NCBI RefSeq assembly: GCF_016086655.4
Contig: NC_052141.2
Span: forward strand, 5,022,001-5,086,000
Source of the DNA: Lepeophtheirus salmonis
Taxonomy: Eukaryota > Arthropoda > Copepoda > Siphonostomatoida > Caligidae
Direction of reading: 5' to 3'
Length of the DNA: 64,000 nucleotides
Shown here one piece after another: positions 1 through 9,398 of the stretch. Positions within the stretch are counted from its first letter, which is position 1; each line of letters opens with the position of its first letter. The position numbers and the translations under genes were made by a program. The notes beneath the pieces are model-generated. The model was not told the origin of the DNA, did no database searches, and worked only from the letters and a program-made list of their open reading frames with translations.

Positions 1-1209
1 CATTTTGTATGCAATTTTGAATTTATACCGTCAAACAAACTACATGCAATAATACATTAAAAAAATCCCTTAGTTTTGATTTTCGAAAAAATGAAAAGTA
101 TGACCTGCCCTGCCCCTTAAATAATATATCCTTCTGGTGCAATTGTTCCAAAACTTTTTTGAGTTCAACCCTTAAAATATGTGGCTAGACAATGTGCGAT
201 CCCTACAGCTCTCATTCAAATATGAATAAAAATTATAAAATAATTATTCTTGTTCATAGAGCATAATTATAACAAGATTTTTTCCATGTTTAATTTGACC
301 TTATATTTAAATACTTCAGGCACGATAAATATGACTGGATGGAGGGTAACGGTTGTTGATGGCACAAAACAAAAATATTTTAGACGGTCATGATCAAGAC
401 TTAAACACATCTTGTGATCCATGATATTTTTGGATATAATCAAGTTTACAAAATATCGAAACCTCTTGATTTTTCAACTTTATTTTTGAATTTTCATTAC
501 GGCTAATACAGAAAAAGTTGTGTCATGGTGTGAAAATTACCTATGATAAATTACATTATCCTACAAGGTCATCTTTAGGTCACACATCTCGATCAAATAA
601 TAAAAACAGACAAAAACTCTCTACTTAGTAAATTCATATACTAACAAGACATTTTTAGCTGATTTGATAAAAAAAATTTATTAACACTTTTCTAACCTAT
701 AAAAAGTATTTAAAGAGTTTAAAAAAAAAAAATTCTATGGAAAATAAAGAAAAGAAGAGAACAGTTAAAAAAAATGATGCTCCACGTATAGCGTGCATCA
801 TTTTGTTACGCTTTCAGAAAAAAAAATATCAAAGTTTTCCTATGTTATTCCCTGTTTTTGCTCCATAGTGTAGCCTTTGAATAAAGCTTCATAAATCTTT
901 TTTATAGATTAGAATAATGTCTATCATAATTAATTAATGCCAAATAATGATTGATACTGTATTTTAATATTAATTAAGTAAGTAAAGAACTCTTGTCTCC
1001 TTTCAAACGTAGAACCAGATGTGCTACCTAAAATTACCTTGTAGGAAAAGGATTTAATTATATTTTTAAATTATATTAATATTTAATTTTTGTACCATTT
1101 GACATTTTCAACGCTACACGTTAATCGATACTCGAAAAACATTTAAAATCAAAGATATATACAATGTACACATATTTTCATCTTAAATTTTAAACGGATC
1201 TATCTGTAG
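1..1209. other. Upstream/intronic AT-rich DNA, no exon seen
   Basis: No convincing reading frame on either strand. This lies upstream of the first visible IR-A exon and is probably one of its introns; the expected ligand-binding S1 exon is not here. About 570-1050 is a copy of a dispersed repeat also found near 22.5 kb (listed separately). Confidence 0.5.
570..1050 (+). repeat. Dispersed repeat family R3, copy 1
   Basis: The stretch from the motif 'cacatctcgatcaaataat' to 'acgtagaaccagatgtgcta' matches 22500-22960 in the same order and orientation with many small differences. Shared marks include 'tgctccatagtgta', 'agaataatgtctat' and 'tcttgtctcctttcaaac'. A shorter scrap ('ggttagaacaatgtctatca') lies at 17905-17930. 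No coding potential; ends not defined. Probably a non-autonomous transposon. Confidence 0.7.
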
Positions 1210-4200
1210 ATATATTGAGCTCGGGAGGGATCAATTATATTTGTCGAAAACCAGTGGTAATACCATCTTACTTGAATCTAATCAAGCCATTCACACCATT
1301 TGTATGGGGAAGCATTATGGCCTCTACTTTTCTCATTTCCATCGTTTTTGCCATACTGTACCATAGTTTAAAATATTTAAACGAGAGTTTAGTTAGAAGG
1401 AATGTCCCAACTTCAAACTTTTTAATACTGACTACTTCTTATTTATTGGAGCAAGGTATTGTCGTGACCTTGAGGAGTGGAGGATACTATATTATTTTAA
1501 TGATTTTGTGCATTTTCTATCTAGGTAACATCAATTGGTTTTCCTCTTGGTCTTCTGGGCGAATCATTCAGATTCTTTGGGACTCAATAAGAACAATTTT
1601 GATCCTTGCATACTGTTGTAATTTAAGAGCATTTCTAATTTTAAAGGAATACACGAAACCCGTTGAATCTGCCTATGACCTCGTTGAACAAAAGAGAGAA
1701 TTGTTTTTATATGGAAAAAGTCTGACCAGTACAATTCTATTCAATTCTCCTCTCGGAGTGGACAAAGAGGCTCTCAAGTTATTTAATGGGGACTTTCTGT
1801 ACTATAATTCAGCTGGTCAAATCCCAAAAGAACATCATTCCTTAATTGTGGAGAGAGGAGCTTGTATGACGAATGTGGAGAACACTATCAAAGCAACAGC
1901 AACCAGCATAATAAAAGGTGAAAAAGGACCAAGTTGTCATGGTTGAGCTCATTTGCACACAAGTGTAGATATTATTTTATTATTTTTGAAATGTTGTGTC
2001 CTGAAGGTTTAAAAATCGTAGTTTTGGCCCCAGGAAAAAACCTGCAACTTTTGAATATTTTTGAAAAAATATCTAAGGTCAACAGTTTTGAAAATGTGCA
2101 CTTTTTTTAAAAAAAAAAAAGGGTTTTTGTATTTAAATCATCTATCAAATCCACATTACAACTAATTTCCTTAAAACATTACATTGCTAATAAATATATT
2201 TATCTGCTCAAAACAACGAAACTGTTATTTCAAGGCTAGGGCCTTGTCCTTACATTCTGTCAAAAAAAAATACCGGGAATTGTTAACTTCAATTGCCCAT
2301 GCTGAAGGGATTGAAACACATTTTTTTCTAGGTAGGCAGCACTGTCTTTGGTCATGATGCTAAGTTTGAGTGCGATTTGTTGAGCAGTTGGCTTGCAATA
2401 GCTGGATAAGTAGGCCTACCTCACTCTAGGGAAAGAGCGGTCAAGGGAAAAATAAAAAATTCAATCTAAAATACAGGGAAGAATATATTTCTTACGTAAT
2501 CGACGTTATTCTTCTCTTTTTAATAAGGGGTAGACTCACTCTTCAATCCCCCGGACTGACTGTGTGCCTAACTGGAGGAACATGTAGCATCTTCTAATTT
2601 TAAGTCAGTTAGAATTGAGAACTACTCAAACCTACTTTCCTTGCCTTGAGTGTCCACTCTTCGCCTAGAGTCCTTGAATGTGAATCAGCCATTTTACTTT
2701 CAGTCAAGTTTTCTACTATTTTTACTTGATGCAAGAAATAAAGTCTGGAGGATCACTTACTCCTGTGGGCTCGGACTTACTTCTCAGATGATAATGTTGT
2801 CGAATAACAAGACTGTGCTCCGGCCCTAACTCCCACAGATTTTCAAACATATTTTTACCAATAACACCAATTTCTGGTCAAAGAAAATGAGGCTTACGTA
2901 TCTACCCGACGCCAAAGCTTTGGACTACACTTTTTGTCACGTGTAGATTCCAGACCCGATACTCTAAGGTACTGTCAAAGAACACTGTGGCGATATGTCT
3001 AAAAAATACATAAGAAAGACGTGCTAAGACCTGAGTAGGCATCTTGATCCCATTGTTAGACGCCATTAGGCTACATCAAAGATTAGAGGAGACAATATAG
3101 TGCTACAACTGGTCTCCAAATATGTTTTGTACATGTATAGTGGCTATGGAAATATATCTTATATAAGTTAAAAGTATGGATTGGTCATAGTCTATCGTTG
3201 TACTCCGCATAAAAAGGGATATGTGTAAAAAATATGATATGCTAGTATGGTAAAATATAAAACCGAAAATCAATGTTGTCACTCAGACAATCTAACTTTA
3301 TCGAAAAATTAAAACTTTTAATTATTACTCTACACATTAAATTTAGTATACACATAGCCTATGCAACTTTTTGTCTCTGCCTTATGTAAATTAAAAGACT
3401 CTAGAAAAAAAGCGGTCAAGGGAAAAATAAACAATTCAATCTAAAACACGGAAGATGTTCCTAACACAGTCACCCTTATTCTTCTATTTTCACTAGAGGA
3501 GTTGACCCCCCCCACCCCACCCACACACACTGGCTGCGTACCTAGCTGGAAGAACATGAACTGCTTCCAATTTGAGCCAATCAGAATTGAGAACTACTAA
3601 ATCCTACCTTCCTTGCCTTGAGATTTTTACAAAGAACGAAATTATTGAATAAAGAGTTTCCCTAAAATTTTGTGTTGCGAACGGAATTTCAAGTGCTGAC
3701 CCATTGAAAATGTTAAAAAAAGCTTTTTGGGTGAATCAGTTTTATCAAAGACCCGAGCATATCAGTGGTACAAAGCGTTGCAGGAGTGCTGTGAAGTCAA
3801 AAGCGAAGGTTATATTCATTGTTTTATTTGATATTGGTAGTCTGGTACATCATGAGTTCGTTCTAAAGGGACAAACGGTCAATAAGGAGTACTATTTGGG
3901 CGCACTAAGGGGTTCACGTGAGAAAATCCGTCAAAAAAGGCTTCAATTATGGATGAAAAACCCGTGGATTTTACACAACGATAATGCACGATCCCTAAGA
4001 GCCACTATTGTCCCAAATATAAATTGGCCCTCCGTTGAGTCTATTAAATCCATTAAACAAACTTTGTGAAAGGAGCTAGGCAACAAAATAAATTTCAATG
4101 ATTACATGTGAAATTTGTGTTTTGTATAACAATTCCCGGTACTTTTTCGACAGAATGTATTTACGGGGTGTTAAGATCAAATCGGTGGATTTTTCAAAAA

Positions 4201-5278
4201 TCTTTAAATTGTCATTGAGGATACATTTTTCGGCGGATTTACTTGAAAGTTAGTTTGAATTGTACATAATTATGTATGCATTTGATATATTAGCCTCCAT
4301 TATAAATTGCATCAAGATTTAGGCTCTAAAAGAGGAGCAGGCGTTGATGAGGCCATGATAATTTTGAATTTGGTATACTTTACAAAATAGCTAACACTCC
4401 AGTGTGCAAGCTATCTATGTCGCCACGTTTGTATACTCTCTCAGAGAAACACAAGCACTGAGGCAGCTGATTTTTTTAAATATAGATAGCTTATTCAAAC
4501 TTGTACCTCACTATTCTTGTACATCAAAAATTACTCCCTTGAATTCAATATTTGTAGGTTCACGCCCCGGTTGTTCCTAGAGAAGGAAATATACTAAATG
4601 TATATGGACTTTAAAAATAATTCTTTGGTTTTATAGAGTAATTGTAACAATATAATGTTTACTTATACTTAATCAGCGAAACTCCATCTGACCAAATAAA
4701 GGAACATTAAAATAAATATCCTTAATTACGTAACGATGGCTTGATTATATCTTCTTTAAGGACAGACAAGTGGGAATGTACTGGATGGAACTGGACTGGA
4801 CTGCGGTCCTAAATATGGACTGACACAATACTAGACCTCTAGTGGCTATTCTTGTACATTAAAGAGTCCATATTTTTTTGCCATATCTCTTTGTACTTAT
4901 TTGTCAATATTTAATCCGATCTTTATTACAGATTTTGGGGATTTTCCATATCATATAGCAAAAACCCCTATCGGTGTGTTTCATTCGGGATTTATGATGC
5001 CGAAATGGAAGTTCCCTTGGACTGAGGAAATCTCCAGAGTGATTAGACGAATGAGGGATATGAATATTTATGAAATACTGCTAGGGAGATACAAACCACC
5101 TGACGTTGTCTTTCGCCAAAAGGATCCTATTTTAGTTGAAAGCTTGAAACTTGATCATTTCTACACAGTGTTTTTCTTACTACTTCTTGGGATGTGCATT
5201 TCAAGTATTCAGTTTCTGGGTGAACTATCCGTTAGAAGAGGTTGCTTAAATCACACTAAGGAGATCCATCAAGAATAA
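1210..5278 (+). CDS. Ionotropic glutamate receptor-like protein (IR-A), 3' exons only
   Basis: Two exons can be built: 1210-1917 and 4932-5278. The donor after base 1917 (GTGAAA) and the acceptor ending 4931 (TTACAG) are both phase 1 and join to an Asp codon. Exon 1 carries the end of the ligand-binding S1 half, then M1 (around 'PFTPFVWGSIMAS'), the pore loop region, and M3 with a divergent version of the receptor gate motif ('AYCCNLRAFLILKEYTKPV'). Exon 2 carries the end of S2 and M4 ('FYTVFFLLLLGMCISSI') and stops at 5276-5278. This is the order expected of variant ionotropic receptors, which act as ligand-gated cation channels in chemosensory cells. The family identity is from topology and motifs. 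The signal peptide and S1 exons must lie before base 1. The exon start at 1210 (after TGTAG) is phase 1, the same phase as the end of the last visible exon of the paralogue at 16067. The frame uses no ATG at 1215 because this is an internal exon. Confidence 0.8.
2423..2650 (+). repeat. Left copy of ~225 bp direct repeat (LTR-like)
   Basis: Matches 3398-3622 from 'actctag' through 'gcggtcaagggaaaaataaa' to 'ccttccttgccttgag'. The two copies are in direct orientation 750 bp apart inside a mariner, resembling the terminal repeats of a small LTR (TRIM-like) element or two copies of one short repeat. Confidence 0.7.
2895..3070 (+). pseudogene. Mariner transposase C-terminal remnant
   Basis: Broken + strand frames read a D-x-K-x-LDYTF block and then a decayed C-terminal tail, closely like the remnant at 13813-14022. 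It lies between the two direct repeats, so it belongs to a different mariner from the one enclosing it. Several stops. Confidence 0.55.
3398..3622 (+). repeat. Right copy of ~225 bp direct repeat (LTR-like)
   Basis: See the copy at 2423-2650. It contains an extra run of C and CCCAC near 3508-3525. It ends at 'ccttgccttgag' just before the transposase N-terminal remnant of the enclosing mariner. Confidence 0.7.
3650..4120 (+). pseudogene. Mariner transposase, broken
   Basis: Before 3704 a second frame gives an N-terminal helix-turn-helix-like stretch ('SKTRAYQWYKAL' at about 3750-3790). The frame at 3704-4069 then gives the central block ('GQTVNKEYYLGALRG', then 'ILHNDNARS'), where the second catalytic Asp should be. 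The linker between them is deleted, frames shift, and the last third is truncated. Inactive. Confidence 0.7.
4556..4735 (+). repeat. Dispersed repeat R4, copy 1
   Basis: Matches 6205-6385: 'cgccccggt', 'ttcctagagaa', 'tgtatatg', 'attctttggtt', then 'actccatctgacca' and 'aaaggaacattaaa'. Same orientation. No coding content. It contains a near inverted pair (tagagtaattgtaac / cgaaactccatctgacca) that could be internal ends. Confidence 0.65.
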
Positions 5279-5355
5279 CATCTGTTATTTCTATCTATAT
5301 TTTATGAGGCATTTATCATTCAAATATTTATGTAGTTTCTTTTCCCTCGTCATAT

Positions 5356-5365
5356 AATAAATAAA
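5356..5365 (+). terminator. Poly(A) signals of IR-A
   Basis: Two overlapping AATAAA hexamers 78-87 bases after the IR-A stop codon. Confidence 0.5.
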
Positions 5366-5429
5366 ACTTTCACAACTTATCTACTAGACTCCTTTTATTC
5401 AACTGACCACATGTATTTCATTATTAGTA

Positions 5430-5680
5430 TAGATGTTTTTTTTTGTGTAAGTGCGCGAGGAGAAGGCGGGAGCGATACATAAGGTGATCCTGAATTAAGA
5501 CTTTTATGATAATTACATTTCCATTCCTATATATTAATTTTTTTATGAATTTTTAAGGAGAGATGGGGAAGATTTGAACAACCCCACGACTAATTCAGTA
5601 ATGAACAAAAAAAAAAAAAAAAAAAAAGAACACACGCATCATCCTTCTTTTCTTTTCTAATTTTTATGCTTAGTTTTTTT
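5430..5680 (+). repeat. Dispersed repeat family R1, decayed copy
   Basis: Contains 'gcgaggagaaggcgggagcg', then the 'cccacgactaattcagtaatgaac' end followed by an A run (5607-5627) and 'gaacacacgca', as in better copies at 26326-26610 and (inverted) 46690-47010. The middle is shortened. Confidence 0.5.
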
Positions 5681-5689
5681 TTCCAAGGA

Positions 5690-6204
5690 TGCTCTTAATT
5701 CATCAGGACTGATCCCTTACAATAAGAAACGCACACCGATATCAGAAGGTGGCCTAGATAATTAGCTCGTTTCTTTTAGTATTGATAAAAAGTACCAACT
5801 ACAATTCTTAATTATCTTGATGTTGTGATATAATCATCGTTACTTCGAAGAAGATGGGGTGGAAATGTGTTCCCCTGGAAAGCTACACTCCCAAGTTTTC
5901 ACAGATTCCCAGGCTTCACAATCAATTGCTCTAATCAAAGTGGGAAAGAGGCATTCCAAGATCAAAAGTTAACCAAAAAAAACAAAAAAACCAAGAGACA
6001 CGTTAGAAAATAACTAAAAATTCAAAAATCTGCAGCCTCCATTTTACAGATGATGACTTCCGCATCAAGTAGGTCGACAAGCAACATGGCCATGGGGGCC
6101 AACTAAACATAGATCTAAAATAAAGGTAAGACTCAATAGACTTGTATTACTTATTGGCTATTGGACAGCACGCTCGGGAGTTATTCTCTTGAACTTGAGT
6201 TGTG
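5690..6204. other. Gene-free stretch
   Basis: No frame or RNA gene recognised. It carries the short motif 'aagaaacgcacaccga' (5725-5740), which recurs at 44475. Confidence 0.4.
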
Positions 6205-6385
6205 TACTTTCGCGCCCCGGTGATTCCTAGAGAAAGTAATATACTTCATGTATATGAATTTCATCAGAAATATTCTTTGGTTAGATGGAGTAATTGTTAT
6301 ACTATAATGTTCACTTATACTTAATAAGTGCAGCTCCATCTAACCAATTAAAGGAACATTAAAAAAATAAAACTACTACCGTAAG
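6205..6385 (+). repeat. Dispersed repeat R4, copy 2
   Basis: Second copy of the 4556-4735 repeat, same orientation, about 1.65 kb away. Confidence 0.65.
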
Positions 6386-6575
6386 ATCCTAATGTCCTTA
6401 TCCTAGTGTTCTTGTATATCTAAATTTATACAACAAAGCTTCAACTATTTCAGTTATGTAATTAATTTCCACTTGATATGGGCCGGTATAAAAATAAGAA
6501 AAATATCTATGCACAAAATCCAACTTAAAATTGAAAAAACAAAAACACTCAACACTTTGTCCATTATATTAATTA

Positions 6576-7525
6576 AAGAGTGGCCCACGAAACTTTTTTT
6601 TTTTTGATATTGCTATAAAAAAAAGACGGATGGATATTTTTTTATTATTTTTTTTTATTTGAAAGCCTTAACCTTCCGGTTAATAATGAAACACCTCTTT
6701 ATTCATGTGGCCGCCATCGCTGGCCTTAAAGTAGCCCATTCTGTCGACCCAACTTTTCAATACATTTTCGATTGTGTGAGCATCAATAGCTGCAATGGCA
6801 ACTCCAATTTCGTGTTTCAAATCGTCAATCGTCTTTGGATGGTTGGCGTAAAATTTATCCTTGACGGTTCCCCACAAAAAATAGTCCAACGGAGTCGAAT
6901 CATAGCTACTAGGTGGCCAGCTGACGTTGCGGGTTCGGCTTATGATGCGATTGTCGAAGACAGTGCGCAAATGATCCACTGTAACGTTGGCTGTGTGGCA
7001 CGTAGCACCATCTTGTTGGAACTAAATGACGTTGATGTCTTGCTTTTCCATTTGGGGAAACAAAAAATCTTCCAACATGGCCCAATAGCGCTCACCATTG
7101 ACAGTAACGGCAGCTCCTTGCTCGTTTTTTCGCTTTCGGCAACAGCAGCTCCTTGCTTGTTTTCTCGTTTTTTCGCTTTCGGCAACAGCAGCAATGTTTT
7201 CGATTGAACGCACTGGACGAATACGGGAACGCGTTGTTTTATCCATTAACGAACCAGTTTAGCGCGCACGCTTCACAAATTTATCCACAAACTGCCTGGA
7301 AGGTGCTTTATTTCGACTGACGTAATTTTCTTGCAGTTTCGTTGGAAGACTGTCCATTTTGGAAGTAAGTCTTCAGTATTTCCCTATTTTTTTCGAGTGT
7401 AAACTTAACTATTTCGTAAGCCGGATACCTTTTACAAAATATTAGACACAATGAAAATGTTACTACAGCTGTCAGACGTCAAAAAATTGGTAGTTCAAAA
7501 TGCAACCGCTAGATGGGCCACTCGT
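6576..7525 (-). mobile_element. Tc1/mariner transposon with TIRs and TA duplication
   Basis: Perfect terminal inverts 'gagtggccca' (6578-6587) and 'tgggccactc' (7514-7523), extended by two near-matching bases, with TA on both sides (6574-6575, 7526-7527). The minus strand reads the transposase: 'ERYWAMLEDFLFP', then a stop in place of Trp, 'FQQDGATCHTA' (second catalytic Asp), 'TPLDYFLWG' (third) and a C-terminus ending 'KEVFHY'. The N-terminal part is decayed, and an internal direct duplication of about 40 bp lies at 7115-7195. About 950 bp is short for an autonomous copy. Confidence 0.85.
6680..7250 (-). pseudogene. Mariner transposase, broken
   Basis: Read in two frames on the minus strand (7246 to 7022, then 7020 to 6680). 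The 'QQDGA' and 'LDYFLWG' catalytic blocks are intact, but there is an in-frame stop just before the first, a scrambled duplicated segment ('RKRKNEQGAAV'), and the DNA-binding domain is missing. Inactive. Confidence 0.75.
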
Positions 7526-7879
7526 TATATGGTTACACTCGAATAAAAATGTATAGGTTATTTCCAGTGATTGCTTCTTCCGATGTCTTACCTTACAAAC
7601 AATTGATTTTGTTTTGAGTTGCCCACTAAAAGCATTCTGAGCCTATTATTTCCTATCCTTTTCATACAATTAAAAAAACTATCCCTATGGCCAATTTCTC
7701 TTCTCTTAAAAGCCACCCTCTTTAAAATTCTCTCTCTCTCAAAAATATCATTTGCCGTAAATTCACAATTTTTATTAAAAACCTCTCCCAAGAATGATAT
7801 CTTCCTTTTGATTGACGTATCCGATGCATATGCAAATCTGCTATTCTCTAAAAATGTATTATTAATTTGTAGGGGTTGA

Positions 7880-8640
7880 AAGATGGAACTGTTCCGTCAA
7901 TGTGGAAAACCATTCCGTCGTAGCTCTCCTCACCTCCAGCACCCCTGGACCTACCAGAGCAGCATCAAGCAGCCAAAGTCTCCAAATCGACTATGAACGT
8001 CAAAATGCCATTTGGGTAGAGACGTTCTTGAAAAATGAGGTTCAAACAGCTCAAGAGCTATATAAGAAATTATCTCAGTAGACACTCTCCTCAGGATTTA
8101 AATCGCCAAAATTATCCCTAGTCAAGCTTGAAGCTACAAGAGCCAAGGGTCTTGAAATCAAAGCCAGCCTTGAAATAGAAGATGACCTCTCCTTGTAAGT
8201 TTTTAAAGACCATCACAGGATTGACACAAGTGCAATTTCCCACTGTCTAATCACAAATTCACATTGGAAGATTAAATATGTTACGGAAGAACTCAACATA
8301 GCTGCATATATTGGATTAAGGAGGAATTGAAGAATAATGAAGGGTATGAAATTATCATTACCCTCTTGTGTAGGATATTAGAATCTTCGGACATGGAGCC
8401 AGCTCAATTATCAAAGCTCTCTTATATGACGGGGCAGATGATGCTACTCTTCAAGACCCCCGAAGCTAGGAGACTGTTCCGTCATCTGTCAAAAATTTCG
8501 TCGTAGCTTAAAGTTTGGAAGACCCTGGACTTGGCGATACAACATTTTTCTTCCTCTTTTGTTTCCCTTACTTGAAATATCTACTCCCATTACACCAAAA
8601 AATTTGTAAATCACCGCAATTAGGATAATTTACCCCTGTT
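7880..8640 (+). other. Degenerate coding-like stretch, unclassified
   Basis: From about 7920 a + frame reads 'QIDYERQNAIWVETFLKNEV', then a TAG at 8088-8090, then continues in the same frame to about 8200. I do not recognise the product; codon-like texture with stops suggests an old gene or transposon. Its ends carry a direct repeat: 'ctgttccgtc' plus 'tcgtcgtagct' at 7886-7925 and again at 8470-8510. Confidence 0.3.
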
Positions 8641-8729
8641 CCCCAACCACTGATATAATGTTTCTGTTGAAACAAATCGACCATTATAATTATAGATCAT
8701 TCCTTTCCTTGTCAGCTGTCAAATTTACG

Positions 8730-9398
8730 ATGTCGACAAGGGATAAAATTCTTATTTTCTCAACTGTGTATCTTTTTTTAACTATATTAATCATTTCAGT
8801 AGTCAAACAGTATATACACCTCCAAAAATTGCACATCCAGCTCTGATAAGATGGGAGAGCTCCCCTGAAGCAACGCCTCAAGTGCCCACAACAGAGATTA
8901 AATATGCTCAGCACATTGATGCTCTTCAATATTTCCCTCCATCGAACCCACAGCCCAATCTAAAGATAAAACCTCTAAAAGAGAAAATACAGAAAAGTCC
9001 AATACCAAACTTATCCTTAATGTTCTTGGGGAAACATGGTCCATCCTTTCCTGTCTTTACAAGTATGATGAAGGATCTACATCATGCCATGGAGGTGAAG
9101 CTTTTGAAAAATAATTAGCTATAACTTTGTCATTTATACTTTTTTCCCCTTACAGACAATGGTTGGAAATCCACTGGAAATATTCAATGGACAGCCAAGT
9201 TCTATTTTAACCACAATGAAATCTTTTTTGTACAATTTTTTAGGGGCTTCCTATGGCAATAATAAATTGGATATCTTCGATTACTCCAGTGTTATTATTA
9301 TTATAAATACACAGCTCTATAAATCAAAGTCACAAAATGTTTCATTTAAATCAATGTCACAATGGAAGTCTTCTTTAAAATGTCTAGAATTCTTTTGA
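8730..9398 (+). CDS. Unrecognised small gene, possibly secreted
   Basis: Two exons fit well. The first begins at 8800 after a pyrimidine-rich acceptor ending TTTCAG and runs to 9094. The donor GAG|GTGAAG, a 61 bp intron and the acceptor CCCCTTACAG follow, then 9156 onward, both phase 0. The body reads from 'YTPPKIAHPALIRWESSP' to 'NNKLDIFDYSSV'. I know no family for it. Upstream, ATG 8730 opens a Lys plus hydrophobic stretch ('KILIFSTVYLFLTILIIS') that would make a signal peptide, but it is one frame off the body. Either a single-base error, a real frameshift, or a start exon elsewhere explains this; a 32 bp intron is too short to trust. The last part runs antisense into the final exon of the M13 gene (82 bp overlap), so the true stop may be earlier. 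Confidence 0.45.

Larger units (their letters stand above)
2253..4157 (+). mobile_element. Mariner-family transposon, internally deleted, with nested insertion
   Basis: Inverted ends of about 30 bp: left starts 'cattctgtc' then 'taccgggaattgtt'; right is the reverse complement, ending at 4157. Both are flanked by TA (2251-2252 and 4158-4159), the mariner target duplication. It sits in the IR-A intron. The body holds mariner transposase relics on the + strand from about 3650 to 4120. A second, LTR-flanked-like insertion lies between 2423 and 3622. Length 1.9 kb exceeds the usual 1.3 kb because of that insertion. Confidence 0.8.
6400..7800 (-). mobile_element. LINE 3'-end fragment, split by a mariner
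   Basis: Reverse-strand sequence 7800-7526 followed by 6575-6400 matches the + strand LINE fragment at 18840-19370 in order: 'gccatagggatag', 'aatcactgga', 'ttttattcga', 'cggcccatatcaag'. The 950 bp between belongs to a mariner inserted at TA. The frame holds the tail of a non-LTR retrotransposon (the Cys/His 'HFLF-C' type block seen in the other copy), with stops. Confidence 0.7.

Noticed and set aside
1215..1946. IR-A as a single-exon gene starting at 1215
   Set aside because: Position 1215 is TTG, the frame is open upstream to 1194, and the protein begins mid-domain; it is an internal exon.
4760..4840. 'ggactggactgcggtcc' and the related text at 27480 as regulatory palindromes
   Set aside because: Similar sentences occur in several repeat-rich places; more likely decayed repeats than a control site.
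6659..7207. 182-codon + strand frame
   Set aside because: Antisense of the minus-strand mariner transposase.
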